From Variovorax paradoxus NBRC 15149 (lineage in GTDB: Bacteria; Pseudomonadota; Gammaproteobacteria; Burkholderiales; Burkholderiaceae_C): 64,000 nucleotides of DNA. Of the stretch, positions 1 to 7,984 are shown one piece after another (the stretch's first letter is position 1; each line of letters starts with the position of its first letter). The notes under the pieces are model-generated. The model had not been told where the DNA came from. It ran no database searches and saw nothing but the letters and a program-made list of their open reading frames with translations. The stretch is from NCBI RefSeq assembly GCF_001591365.1, contig NZ_BCUT01000007.1:434001-498000 (forward strand), given 5' to 3'. The position numbers and the translations under genes are program-made.

Positions 1-500
1 TCGGTGCGCACGGCTGCGAAGCGGTCGCCGTCGAGCTCCACCGAGGCCACGGGCGTGTCGTAGCGGATCTGCACGCCGAGTTTTTCGGCGCTCCGGAAAT
101 AGGCGTTCACCAGCGCCTTGCCGCCGCCCATGAAGAAGGCATTGGTGCGCGCCACGTGCAGCGCGCCCGACAGCGGCGGCTGGAAGTGCACGCCATGGCT
201 GCGCATCCAGTCGCGGCAGTTCGACGAGGCGCGGATCACCAGCCGCGCGAGGTGCTCGTCGGTCAGGCCGCCGGTCACCTTCAAGAGGTCTTGCCAGTAC
301 TCCTCTTCAGGGTAGGCATCGACCAGCACGTCCTGCGGCGCGTCGTGCATGCAGCGCAGGTTGCGGGTGTGCTGCGAATTGCCGCCGCGCCATTCCTTCG
401 GCGAGGCTTCCAGCAGCAGCACCGAAGCGCCGGCCTCGCGCGCCATCAGCGCGGCGCACAGCGCGGCATTGCCGCCGCCGACAACCAGTACATCTATCAC
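1..500 (-). CDS. tcuA: FAD-dependent tricarballylate dehydrogenase, N-terminal part (runs off the left edge)
   Basis: The visible 166 residues open with a flavin-binding Rossmann motif (VVGGGNAAL, residues 6-14) followed by the GGNSQHTRN stretch typical of TcuA-like flavoproteins. Family members oxidise tricarballylate to cis-aconitate, which enters the TCA cycle, and pass electrons to the membrane protein TcuB. I chose the GTG start at 500 because AGGAGA lies 6-7 bases upstream and the only nearby ATG is in another frame. The C-terminus lies left of position 1. A LysR gene just upstream on the same strand fits the TcuR role. The FAD-dependent oxidoreductase call is firm; tricarballylate as substrate is a family-level inference, and related fumarate reductase-type flavoproteins are the alternative. 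Confidence 0.8.
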   Translation of the reverse strand, partial: MIDVLVVGGGNAALCAALMAREAGASVLLLEASPKEWRGGNSQHTRNLRCMHDAPQDVLVDAYPEEEYWQDLLKVTGGLTDEHLARLVIRASSNCRDWMRSHGVHFQPPLSGALHVARTNAFFMGGGKALVNAYFRSAEKLGVQIRYDTPVASVELDGDRFAAVRT

Positions 501-506
501 TCGTGG

Positions 507-527
507 GTCTCCTTTGAATCAGGAGAC
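507..527 (-). promoter_or_regulatory. Inverted repeat overlapping the tcuA ribosome-binding site
   Basis: Perfect 7-base arms GTCTCCT and AGGAGAC are separated by TTGAATC. On the minus-strand mRNA the second arm is the Shine-Dalgarno of tcuA, so the hairpin would pair the ribosome-binding site with an anti-SD copy. It could equally be a dyad operator for the adjacent LysR protein. Seen directly; function inferred. Confidence 0.45.
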
Positions 528-576
528 TTTAGGGAGCGCGCCCTTCACGCGAAAGGCCGAAAGAGGCAACGGGTGT

Positions 577-1503
577 TCAGTTATCGAGAAGACTTGCGCC
601 GGTCCATCGGCCCTCGCGCACCAGGGCGCGCGCCGTGTCGGCAACCACCACGCGCGCGGCCAGCGCGGCCGGCGAAAGCTCGTCGTCCGAGAGGCTCACG
701 AGCAGGTTGCGGCGGCCCACGTGCGCATCGCTGATCTGCGTGAGCTCCAGGTCGTCGCGGTCATGCCGGGCCGTGGCGGCGCCGGGCTGCACGGTGGCGC
801 CGTAGCCCGCGCGCACCGCGTCCATCAGCAGCGCGAGGCCGTCGACCTCGGCAACGATGCGCGGCTGGATGCGGGCCCGCGCAAAGGCCGCCATCAGCGT
901 CGCGCGCAGGCCGTGGCTGCCGCTCGGCAGGATCAGTGGCACTTCGGCGAGCTGCGACAGGCGGACCTTGGTGCCCGTGGGGCGCCCCTCCAGCGTCGGC
1001 GATGCGATCACGAACAGCTTCTCGGCCAGGAGCGGCGCCACGCTCCAGCGCCGCGGCGTATCGGTCTGGAACAGCACCGCCAGGTCGAGCTGGCGCGCAT
1101 GCAGCATCGTCGTGAGATGGCCCGACAGCGCCTCGACCATGTGCAGCCGCACTTCGGGATAGCGCTGCTGCATGGCGCGCATCAGCGGCACGCCCAGCAC
1201 GGTGGCCGTGGTGGGCGCGAGGCCCACGCTCACATGGCCCGACAGGCGCGCCTGCTGCGCCGCGCGCACGGCATCGTCGGCATGCCGCAGCGTGAGCTGG
1301 GCCTGCTGCAAAAAGGCCAGGCCGGCATCGGTGGGCGCCACGCCGGTCGAGCTGCGCTGCAAGAGGCGCGTGGAAAGCTCGCCTTCGAGCCGGCTGATCT
1401 GCTGGCTCAGCGCCGAGGTGACCACGCCCAGTTCGACGGCCGCACGGCCCATGCTGCGCAGTTCGCAGACCTTGACGAAGTAGCGCAGTTGCCGGAGTTC
1501 CAT
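577..1503 (-). CDS. LysR-family transcriptional regulator (TcuR-like)
   Basis: 308 residues, normal LysR length. The N-terminal winged helix-turn-helix covers about residues 1-60 (MELRQLRYF opening, recognition region around VTSALSQQISRLE), and the periplasmic-binding-like effector domain covers about 90-295. It sits 76 bases upstream of the tricarballylate dehydrogenase gene on the same strand, the arrangement expected of the tricarballylate activator TcuR, or of an NAC/Cbl-like regulator that begins MELRQLRYF. It probably controls tcuA and itself. The LysR call is certain; the effector is inferred from the neighbour only. Confidence 0.85.
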   Translation of the reverse strand: MELRQLRYFVKVCELRSMGRAAVELGVVTSALSQQISRLEGELSTRLLQRSSTGVAPTDAGLAFLQQAQLTLRHADDAVRAAQQARLSGHVSVGLAPTTATVLGVPLMRAMQQRYPEVRLHMVEALSGHLTTMLHARQLDLAVLFQTDTPRRWSVAPLLAEKLFVIASPTLEGRPTGTKVRLSQLAEVPLILPSGSHGLRATLMAAFARARIQPRIVAEVDGLALLMDAVRAGYGATVQPGAATARHDRDDLELTQISDAHVGRRNLLVSLSDDELSPAALAARVVVADTARALVREGRWTGASLLDN

Positions 1504-1593
1504 GCCCGCATCATCGCGCAGATGAAAAAATGGCCGCCAACACCCGTCGCGCAGGCGCTGGCAGCCGTGGAAACCGGGATCGGCGCTTGTTGC

Positions 1594-2361
1594 TTATTGC
1601 CTGTAGCTGTCGTCGATGCGGTCGAGCTTGCGGATCAGCGAGGGCCAGACGAACTGCCCGCCCAGGCCGCCGGTCTGCACCTTCATCGCCTGGCCCACGC
1701 CCTCGACGATCCTGGGGTTCACCTGCGTGAGCTCGCCGCCGCCCGATTGCGCGGCGATCTGGATCTGGCAGGTGTTCTCGAAGGTGTACATCGAAAGAAA
1801 GGCGTCGGCAATGGTCTTGCCGCAAGTCAGCAGGCCGTGGTTGCGCAGCATCAGGAAATTGGCGTTGCCCATGTCGGCCTGCAGGCGCGGCTTCTCGTCG
1901 TCGCGGAAGGCCACGCCTTCGTAGTCGTGGTAGGCGAGCGAGGCCAGCACGAAGGTGGACTGCTGGCTGATGGGCAGCACGCCGTTCTTCTGCGCGCTGA
2001 CGGCAATGCCGGCCTTGGTGTGGGTGTGCAGCACGCACTGGATGTCTTCGCGCGCCGCATGCACGGCGCTGTGGATCACGAAGCCGGCCGGGTTCACGGG
2101 GTAGGGCGAGTCGATGATCTTGTTGCACTGCTGGTCGACCTTGACCAGGCTCGACGCGGTGATCTCGTCGAACATCAGGCCGTAGGGGTTGATCAGGAAG
2201 TGGTGCTCGGGCCCGGGAATGCGCGCACTGATGTGCGTGAAGACCAGGTCGCTCCAGCCGTAGAGCGCCACCAGGCGGTAGCAGGCGGCAAGGTCGACGC
2301 GCAGCTGCCACTCCTCGGCGGAGACGAGCTTCTGGATTTCGGATTGGGTGTTTGCGTTCAT
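1594..2361 (-). CDS. Class II aldolase/adducin-family protein
   Basis: 255 residues forming a single class II aldolase/adducin domain. The zinc site is visible as H112-T-H114 (in VLHTHTKAG) and H175 (in RNHGLL). The region before the first pair reads VIHSAVHAAR, so the Glu that acts as acid/base in fuculose- and rhamnulose-phosphate aldolases is not at the usual place. That is common in uncharacterised members, which may be decarboxylases, epimerases or non-catalytic. It is followed by the LysR gene and preceded, 24 bases away on the same strand, by the HD-domain gene, so the last two probably form an operon. Substrate unknown. Confidence 0.8.
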   Translation of the reverse strand: MNANTQSEIQKLVSAEEWQLRVDLAACYRLVALYGWSDLVFTHISARIPGPEHHFLINPYGLMFDEITASSLVKVDQQCNKIIDSPYPVNPAGFVIHSAVHAAREDIQCVLHTHTKAGIAVSAQKNGVLPISQQSTFVLASLAYHDYEGVAFRDDEKPRLQADMGNANFLMLRNHGLLTCGKTIADAFLSMYTFENTCQIQIAAQSGGGELTQVNPRIVEGVGQAMKVQTGGLGGQFVWPSLIRKLDRIDDSYRQ

Positions 2362-2385
2362 GGTGGTGGTTTCCTTGGGGATGGG

Positions 2386-2976
2386 TCAGGCCGCGGCTGG
2401 TTCCTTCATGGCCGCCTTGTAGATGCTCTGCTTCGGCTGCGCCATCAGGCGCTGCAGCATGGGTTCGAATTCGCTGATGGGCAGCGTCTCGGCGCGGGGG
2501 TCGAAGGCCGGGTTGTCGTAGAGCGCGCAGAACTCGGCCGTGCGCTCGTAGTGCGGATGGTCCTTGAAGCCGTCGCGCATGTCGCGGTCCAGGCCGATGT
2601 GATGGAAGAAGTAGTGGCCCTGGAAGATGCCGTGGTGCTGCACCATCCAGTGGTTGGCCTCGCTCACGAAGGGCTTGAGGATGGCCGCGGCAATGTCGGG
2701 ATGGTTGAAGCTGCCGAGCGTGTCGCCGATGTCGTGCAGGAGCGCGCACACCACGTATTCCTCGTCGCGGCCGTCGCGCAGCGCGCGCGTGGCGGTCTGC
2801 AGCGAATGGGTGTAGCGGTCGACCGGAAAGCCGCCGTAGTCGCCTTCGAGGATCTGCAGGTGCCGGATCACGCGCGCGGGCAGGCCGGCCGCGAACTGCC
2901 TGAACTCGCCGCCTATCAGCTGCCAGTCTTCGCGCGTGCTCTCCTGCATGCTCCTGAAACCTGCCCGTTCGCTCAT
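2386..2976 (-). CDS. HD-domain protein, possibly a PhnZ/MIOX-like diiron oxygenase
   Basis: 196 residues from the ATG at 2976, chosen over an upstream ATG at 3036 because GGAGA lies just before it. The HD signature is H81-D82 in ALLHDIGD, with further candidate metal ligands H57, H92, H114/H115, H121 and H125/H126. This His-rich pattern resembles the HD subgroup containing PhnZ and TmpB (mixed-valent diiron oxygenases cleaving organophosphonates) more than ordinary nucleotide phosphohydrolases. No phosphonate gene is nearby; the probable operon partner is the class II aldolase-family gene. The HD fold is secure; oxygenase activity is inference. Confidence 0.7.
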   Translation of the reverse strand: MSERAGFRSMQESTREDWQLIGGEFRQFAAGLPARVIRHLQILEGDYGGFPVDRYTHSLQTATRALRDGRDEEYVVCALLHDIGDTLGSFNHPDIAAAILKPFVSEANHWMVQHHGIFQGHYFFHHIGLDRDMRDGFKDHPHYERTAEFCALYDNPAFDPRAETLPISEFEPMLQRLMAQPKQSIYKAAMKEPAAA

Positions 2977-3025
2977 CGTGTTGTCTCCGTGTTCTTTGGG
3001 GGGAGCGGCCACTGTAGACCCGCGC

Positions 3026-3053
3026 TTGACGTTCAACTGTCAAGAATTTGACA
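3026..3053. promoter_or_regulatory. Two dyads in the HD-protein / Crp-Fnr divergent promoter region
   Basis: TTGACGTTCAA (3026-3036) is followed immediately by TGTCAA-GAAT-TTGACA (3038-3053), a perfect 6+4+6 palindrome. The second matches the size and symmetry of Crp/Fnr-family sites. It lies 26 bases before the Crp/Fnr start and about 60 bases from the HD gene start. Likely operator for the encoded regulator (inference). Confidence 0.5.
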
Positions 3054-3078
3054 ATGCAAGGCTCTGGTAAACCCCTGC

Positions 3079-3798
3079 ATGCCGCCTTCCAAACCGCGTC
3101 TTTCCGCCCCGCACCGCGCTGCGATGGAGCGCAATCCATGGTTCACCAGCATGCCGCGCGCGCAGCGCGAAGCACTGCTGGGCGCAGGCGAACTCATCCA
3201 CGTGCGGCGCGGCGCCATGGTGTTCCGCCAGGGCGATCCGGTCCACGCCGCGGGCGGCGGCTTCTACGGCCTCCTGGCCGGCACGATCAAGATCTCTTCG
3301 CTGCGGCAGGACGGGCGCGAGGCCATTCTTGCGGTGCTCGAGCCCGGCAACTGGTTCGGCGAGATCACGCTGATCGACGGCTCGCCGCGCACCCACGACG
3401 CCACCGCGCTGGAGGCGCTCGACCTGCTCGTGGTGCCGCCCGAGGCCTTTGCCCAGCAGATGCGCGACGTGGTCTTTGCCAACGCAATGGCCGCCATGCT
3501 GGCCGCGCGCGTGCGCATGCTCTACGGCCTCACCGAAGACGCCACGCTGCGCAGCCTGCGTGCGCGCGTGGCGCACCGGCTGCTGGTGCTGGCGCGCGGC
3601 GACGCCACGCAGTCGGTGCAGCTGCGCCGCACGCTGATGCTGCCGCAGGAAGCGCTGGCGATGATGCTCGGCGTCACGCGCCAGACGCTCTCGAAGGAGC
3701 TCAATGCGCTGGCGGACGAGGGCGTGCTGGCGCTGGGCTACGGGCGCATCGAGCTCAGGTCGATCGATGCGCTGCAGGCGCTGGTGAGCAGCGGATAG
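3079..3798 (+). CDS. Crp/Fnr-family transcriptional regulator
   Basis: 239 residues. A cyclic-nucleotide-binding-like beta-barrel covers about residues 20-135 (GEITLIDGSPRTHDATALE resembles the phosphate-binding cassette region), followed by a dimer helix and a C-terminal winged helix around LPQEALAMMLGVTRQTLSKEL. No N-terminal cysteine cluster is present, so it is not an oxygen-sensing Fnr with a 4Fe-4S centre. It is divergent from the HD/aldolase-family pair with two palindromes between them, and probably regulates that pair and itself. The ligand cannot be read from the sequence. Confidence 0.88.
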   Translation: MPPSKPRLSAPHRAAMERNPWFTSMPRAQREALLGAGELIHVRRGAMVFRQGDPVHAAGGGFYGLLAGTIKISSLRQDGREAILAVLEPGNWFGEITLIDGSPRTHDATALEALDLLVVPPEAFAQQMRDVVFANAMAAMLAARVRMLYGLTEDATLRSLRARVAHRLLVLARGDATQSVQLRRTLMLPQEALAMMLGVTRQTLSKELNALADEGVLALGYGRIELRSIDALQALVSSG

Positions 3799-3802
3799 CG
3801 GC

Positions 3803-4966
3803 TCAGCGCAGCACGCGTCCGTCGGCCGAGATGCTGATCAGGTCGATGGTGCGCGAGGCATCGCGCAGGCCCGGGCGCAGGTTGACGCGGAAGCCGCCCA
3901 CGTCGTAGTCGGTCATGGCGGTCATCACGCGCTGCAGGCTGGCAGTGGTAAAGCCGCGGCCCGCGCGGCGCACCGCTTCGCCCGCCACCTTGACCGCGAT
4001 GAAGCCTTCGAGCCCTTCGTAGGAGGGCGTCTGGTCGGAGTTGTCGACCGCGGCGCGGTACTCCTTGACGATCGGAATGGCCGAGGGCCGCGGCGACGGC
4101 ACCACTTGCGAGATCACGATGCCGCCGATGTCCTTGCCCAGTTCGGCATAGAGCGGGTCGATGCCCACGATCGAGAAGGCCATGAAGCTGCCGCTGTAGC
4201 CGCTCTTGCGCAGCTTGCGGATCGCATTGGCCGTGGTGCCCGAGAGCGACACCAGCACGATGGCCTGCGGCGTCTGCTGCATCACCGTCTTCAGCGCCGC
4301 GTCGAGTTTGTCGGCGCCGCCGGCCGGCACCATCGCCGAGGCCACCAGCGCGGGCAGCTTCAGCTCGGTGATGGCCTGCTGGACGGCGGCCAGGCCGGCG
4401 CGGCCCATGGCGTCGTCGTCGCCCACCAGCGCGATGCGCGTCTGGCCCACGGTGGCGCACTGGCGCACGATCTTCAGGGCCTCGTCGATCATGCCGGGGC
4501 GCACGTGGAATACGTGGGGATGGCTGGCCTCGCGCAGCGTGTCGGCGGCGGCAAAGGGCGCGAACAGCAGGCTGCCTTGCTGCGCCGCCACGTTCGCTCC
4601 GGCATCGCTGCTGGCGGTGCCCACGAAGCCGAACAGCATGTCGGCCTTGTCGGCACCCAGCAGCGTGCGCGCATTGGCGGCAGCCCGGCCCGCGTCGTAG
4701 CCGTCGTCCAGCTGCAGCAGCTTGAGCTGCAGGCCGCTCGCGGCATTGCGCTCGTTGAAGTCGGCCACCGCGAGCCGGCTGCCGGCCGCAAAGGCCAGCC
4801 CGATCTCGCCGGCCGCGCCCGTCAGCGGCACCGACTGGCCCAGCACGACCACCCGTGCGCCCGCCGCGCGGCCCGACGATTGCGACAGCGCCGGCAGATG
4901 AACGCCGCCGCCCAGCAGCAGCGCCCCGCACGCCTTGCCCAGCCATTCCCTGCGAGAACTGTCCAT
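3803..4966 (-). CDS. ABC transporter substrate-binding protein, branched-chain amino acid type
   Basis: 387 residues with a Leu/Ile/Val-binding-protein (periplasmic type 1) fold: the LGQSVPLTGAAGEIG opening and the FGFVGTASSDAG and VSLSGTTANAIRK segments are typical. The N-terminus carries SRREWLGK followed by a hydrophobic stretch, which looks like a twin-arginine signal peptide. No permease or ATPase genes are adjacent, so it is an orphan receptor, as is common in Comamonadaceae. It ends 4 bases from the convergent Crp/Fnr gene. Ligand unknown; aromatic or organic acids are as likely as amino acids. Confidence 0.85.
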   Translation of the reverse strand: MDSSRREWLGKACGALLLGGGVHLPALSQSSGRAAGARVVVLGQSVPLTGAAGEIGLAFAAGSRLAVADFNERNAASGLQLKLLQLDDGYDAGRAAANARTLLGADKADMLFGFVGTASSDAGANVAAQQGSLLFAPFAAADTLREASHPHVFHVRPGMIDEALKIVRQCATVGQTRIALVGDDDAMGRAGLAAVQQAITELKLPALVASAMVPAGGADKLDAALKTVMQQTPQAIVLVSLSGTTANAIRKLRKSGYSGSFMAFSIVGIDPLYAELGKDIGGIVISQVVPSPRPSAIPIVKEYRAAVDNSDQTPSYEGLEGFIAVKVAGEAVRRAGRGFTTASLQRVMTAMTDYDVGGFRVNLRPGLRDASRTIDLISISADGRVLR

Positions 4967-4973
4967 GGCTCAC

Positions 4974-4996
4974 CTTTTTTAACAGTAGTAAAAAAG
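4974..4996 (-). promoter_or_regulatory. Inverted repeat just upstream of the binding-protein gene
   Basis: Perfect 8-base arms CTTTTTTA and TAAAAAAG are separated by 7 bases and end 8 bases before the ATG at 4966, next to the AAGGTGAG ribosome-binding site. It could be a repressor dyad or an mRNA hairpin affecting translation. Seen directly; role unknown. Confidence 0.4.
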
Positions 4997-5070
4997 TGTA
5001 GCAAGTTCGGTGCCGATGGGGAAGGCTGCGGAAAACGAGGCCGCCCGGCGGGCCTCCCGCAGGAGCGGCC

Positions 5071-5829
5071 TCAGGCGCGCCGGAACACCAGGTCCCAGAC
5101 GCCGTGGCCCAGCTTGATGCCGCGGTTCTCGAACTTGGTGAGCGGCCGGTACTCCGGCTTGGGTGCGTAGCCTTCGGCCGTGTTGCGCAGCAGCGGCTCG
5201 GCGGACAGCACCTCGAGCATCTGCTCGGCGTAGGGCTGCCAGTCGGTGGCGCAGTGGATGTAGCCGCCCGGCTGCAGGTGCTCGGCGAGCTTCTTCACGA
5301 ACTCGGGCTGGATCAGGCGGCGCTTGTTGTGGCGCTTCTTGTGCCACGGGTCGGGAAAGAACACATGCACGCCCGCCAGCGAGCCGGGCTGCAGCATGTG
5401 GTCGAGCACGTCGACCGCATCGTGCGCGCAGATGCGGATGTTGCTGATCGACTGCTCGCCGATGCGCTTGAGCAGCGCGCCCACGCCGGGCTCGTGCACT
5501 TCGCAGCACAGGAAGTTGGTCTCGGGCAGCACCGTGGCGATGTGCGCGGTGGCCTCGCCCATGCCAAAGCCGATCTCGAGTACGGTCGGCGCGGCGCGGC
5601 CGCCGAAGGCCGCCGTGAGGTCGAGCGGCTCGGGCTTGTAGGGAATGAGGAACAGCGGGCCCAGCTCGGCAAAGGCGCGCGCCTGGCCGTCGGTGGTGCG
5701 GCCCGCGCGCTTCACGAAGCTCTTGAGGCGGCGGTGCAGCGGATGCGGCTTGTTGTTGCTGTTGTCGTCGGCCGCGTCGTCGTCGTCGCTGGGCGTGGAA
5801 TCGTGGGGCACGGTGTCGGGAAAGGTCAT
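5071..5829 (-). CDS. trmB: tRNA (guanine-N7-)-methyltransferase
   Basis: 252 residues. TrmB makes m7G46 in the variable loop of tRNA using S-adenosylmethionine. The SAM motif EIGFGMGEAT and the family signature FFPDPWHKKRHNKRR are both present. The first 40 residues are acidic and low-complexity (DDDDAADDNSNN) and not part of the catalytic fold. The ATG at 5829 overlaps the gluQ stop codon by one base (TAATG), so the two genes are translationally coupled. Confidence 0.95.
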   Translation of the reverse strand: MTFPDTVPHDSTPSDDDDAADDNSNNKPHPLHRRLKSFVKRAGRTTDGQARAFAELGPLFLIPYKPEPLDLTAAFGGRAAPTVLEIGFGMGEATAHIATVLPETNFLCCEVHEPGVGALLKRIGEQSISNIRICAHDAVDVLDHMLQPGSLAGVHVFFPDPWHKKRHNKRRLIQPEFVKKLAEHLQPGGYIHCATDWQPYAEQMLEVLSAEPLLRNTAEGYAPKPEYRPLTKFENRGIKLGHGVWDLVFRRA

Positions 5830-6752
5830 TACGGCCGCGAATTGTAGAGATCGCGCCATTCGGGCACCCAGCCGGCCAATGCAGGCGCGCAGGAAGCGGC
5901 CGTGGTGGCGCGCAGGCCGAGCACGCGCGCGGCCGCGTCGAGGGCGGCCAGGGCAGCCTCTGGCGTGGCGGTGTCGATGGCGGTGGCGCCGTTCTGCTTG
6001 GAGAGCTTGTCGCCGTCGGCGCCGCGCACCAGCGGCGTGTGCAGGTAGCTGGGCGTGGGCAGGCCGAGTGCGCGCTGCAGCAGGATCTGGCGCGCGGTGT
6101 TGTCGGCCAGGTCTTCGCCGCGCACCACGTCGGTCACGCCCTGTTCCGCGTCGTCGACCACCACCGCAAGCTGGTAGGCCCAGGGGCCGTCGGCGCGGCG
6201 CAGCACGAAGTCGCCAACCTCGCGGCTCACGTCCTGGCATTGGCGGCCGAGGCGGCGGTCGGTCCAGCAGAGTTCGCCGGAGGCCGATGGCGGCTGGGCC
6301 GATTCGAACTTCTCGGTGGCAAAGCGCCAGGCGCGTGCGGGCTTGCCGTGCAGGCCGTCGCGGCAGGTGCCGGGATAGACCCGCTCGCCATGGCGCGTGT
6401 GCGGCCGGCCGAGCCGTGCCAGCGCCTCGTCGATGTCCTTGCGCGAGCAGCCGCAGGGGTAGGCAAGGCCGAAGGCCTGCAGCCTTGCCAGCGCGGCTTC
6501 GTAGCGCTCGGTGCGCTGCGTCTGCCACAGCGGCGCTTCGTCGGGCAGCAGGCCGCAGTCGGCCAGTTGCCCAAGGATGTGCTCGCCCATGCCGGGCAGG
6601 CAGCGTTCGGTGTCGGCGTCCTCGATGCGGATCAGCCAGCGCGCCTTCGGGCCGCGCGCGCGCACGTCGAGCCAGCTTGCGAGCGCGGCCACCAGCGAGC
6701 CGGCATGCAGCGGGCCGGTGGGCGAGGGCGCGAAACGGCCGGTCTCCCGCAT
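5829..6752 (-). CDS. gluQ: Glutamyl-Q tRNA(Asp) synthetase
   Basis: 307 residues, a GluRS-like catalytic core without the anticodon-binding domain. It charges glutamate onto the queuosine base of tRNA(Asp). Features: RFAPSPTGPLHAGSL near the N-terminus (HIGH-type motif as HAGS), the zinc-type cysteines of YPCGCSRKD and YPGTCRDG, and the KLSKQN signature. It precedes trmB with a one-base overlap, pairing two tRNA-modification functions. The neighbouring FAD protein gene ends 8 bases upstream of nothing but a short spacer and could be co-transcribed. Confidence 0.95.
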   Translation of the reverse strand: MRETGRFAPSPTGPLHAGSLVAALASWLDVRARGPKARWLIRIEDADTERCLPGMGEHILGQLADCGLLPDEAPLWQTQRTERYEAALARLQAFGLAYPCGCSRKDIDEALARLGRPHTRHGERVYPGTCRDGLHGKPARAWRFATEKFESAQPPSASGELCWTDRRLGRQCQDVSREVGDFVLRRADGPWAYQLAVVVDDAEQGVTDVVRGEDLADNTARQILLQRALGLPTPSYLHTPLVRGADGDKLSKQNGATAIDTATPEAALAALDAAARVLGLRATTAASCAPALAGWVPEWRDLYNSRP

Positions 6753-6759
6753 CCGTGGA

Positions 6760-7842
6760 TCAGATCACTGCAAGCGCCAGCGAAAGGCCCGAGAGGAACG
6801 CATCCTCGACCCGGTGCCCGGTGCACCAGTCGCCGGCCACGCCGATGCGTGCCTTGGCGTCCCACAGGTGGCTCTTGCCCACGGGCACCTGGGTCTGGGC
6901 TTCGGGCCAGCAGCGCGCCCGCGCGTGCGTGGGCGCGGCATGGATGCCGGTGATTTCGGCGAAGGCGCGCAGCAGCTTGGCCTCGACGCGCGCGGCATCG
7001 TCGCGCAGGTGCTCCTGCGACCAGGTGGCGCTGGCCTGCAGCGTCCAGCGCTCGACGCGTTCGCGGCCGGGCTTGGACGACTCGCGCGCCAGCCATGCCA
7101 CGCGGTGATGGGTGCTGCGCGCCGCATTCCATTGCGGGCCGAGGTGCGACATGTTGGCCTGGTTGGCCTGCGGGAAGGCGATCATCAGCGTCCAGCAGGG
7201 CGCGATGCGCACCGGCTCGATCTTCTGGCTGATGGCGGCCGAGAGCTTGCCGTCGCCCAGCAGCGCGCGCGTGCGCGAGGGCGGCACGGCCAGCAGCACG
7301 GCGTCGAAGCCCGAGTACACGTGCTGCGAATCGTCTTCACCGGCGGTGCGCAGCTGCCAGCGCTTGGCGTCGAGCGCATCGGCTTCGATCTGCGTGACCT
7401 GCGTGTCGAGCACGAGGCTGTCGCCCAGCGGCGCGGCCCAGTGGGCCACCAGGGCGTCCATGCCCGGCTGCGCCACCCAATGCGATTCGCGCCCGGGCAA
7501 TGCGGCCTCGGCCACGCGGCCGTGCGCATCGAGCACGCGCACGAGGTTGGCGCTCCAGGGGCGGCAGAGGCTGGGCGTGGCTTCCAGCGCCAGCGCAAAG
7601 CGCGGATCGCGCACGGTGAAGTACTGCGCGCCGCTGTCGAAGCGGCCGAAGGCGGTGTCGACGCTCGCCATGCGCCCGCCGGGCGCGGCCTCGCGTTCGA
7701 ACACCGTGACCTTGTGGCCGGCCTGTACCAGCGTCCGGGCGCAGGCGACTCCGGCAATGCCGGCGCCGACGACGGCGTAGTGGCGTGGAGCGGCGGGGGT
7801 TCGGTGGCGGTCGGCCGCCTTTGCAGTTGCGCGAGTGGTCAT
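6760..7842 (-). CDS. FAD-dependent amine oxidase-like protein (renalase-like NAD(P)/FAD oxidoreductase)
   Basis: 360 residues from the ATG at 7842; upstream in-frame starts would run into the LysR gene and add low-complexity sequence. The FAD/NAD Rossmann motif VVGAGIAGVACA is followed by the GGRMAS motif of flavin amine oxidases and ends with GVAGDWCTGHRVEDAFLSG, the second FAD contact typical of this family. Bacterial relatives resemble renalase, which oxidises aberrant dihydronicotinamide isomers, but substrates are mostly unknown. It lies 7 bases upstream of gluQ on the same strand. Confidence 0.8.
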   Translation of the reverse strand: MTTRATAKAADRHRTPAAPRHYAVVGAGIAGVACARTLVQAGHKVTVFEREAAPGGRMASVDTAFGRFDSGAQYFTVRDPRFALALEATPSLCRPWSANLVRVLDAHGRVAEAALPGRESHWVAQPGMDALVAHWAAPLGDSLVLDTQVTQIEADALDAKRWQLRTAGEDDSQHVYSGFDAVLLAVPPSRTRALLGDGKLSAAISQKIEPVRIAPCWTLMIAFPQANQANMSHLGPQWNAARSTHHRVAWLARESSKPGRERVERWTLQASATWSQEHLRDDAARVEAKLLRAFAEITGIHAAPTHARARCWPEAQTQVPVGKSHLWDAKARIGVAGDWCTGHRVEDAFLSGLSLALAVI

Positions 7843-7984
7843 GAGGGACTCTTTTCTTGTGTACGGAGACGGATGGATGTGTCCGGACTCTACATCGGTC
7901 CGGGAGGGGGCTGGAGGACGTGTCCTGTTCGGGGTGCGTGCACAGGCCACCGGGTACTTCCCTCCGCGAATGTCCCGCGCCGAA

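Noticed and set aside
349..3051. A 900-codon plus-strand open frame across the first 3 kb
   Set aside because: Lies opposite LysR, aldolase-family and HD genes that have clear domains and ribosome-binding sites.
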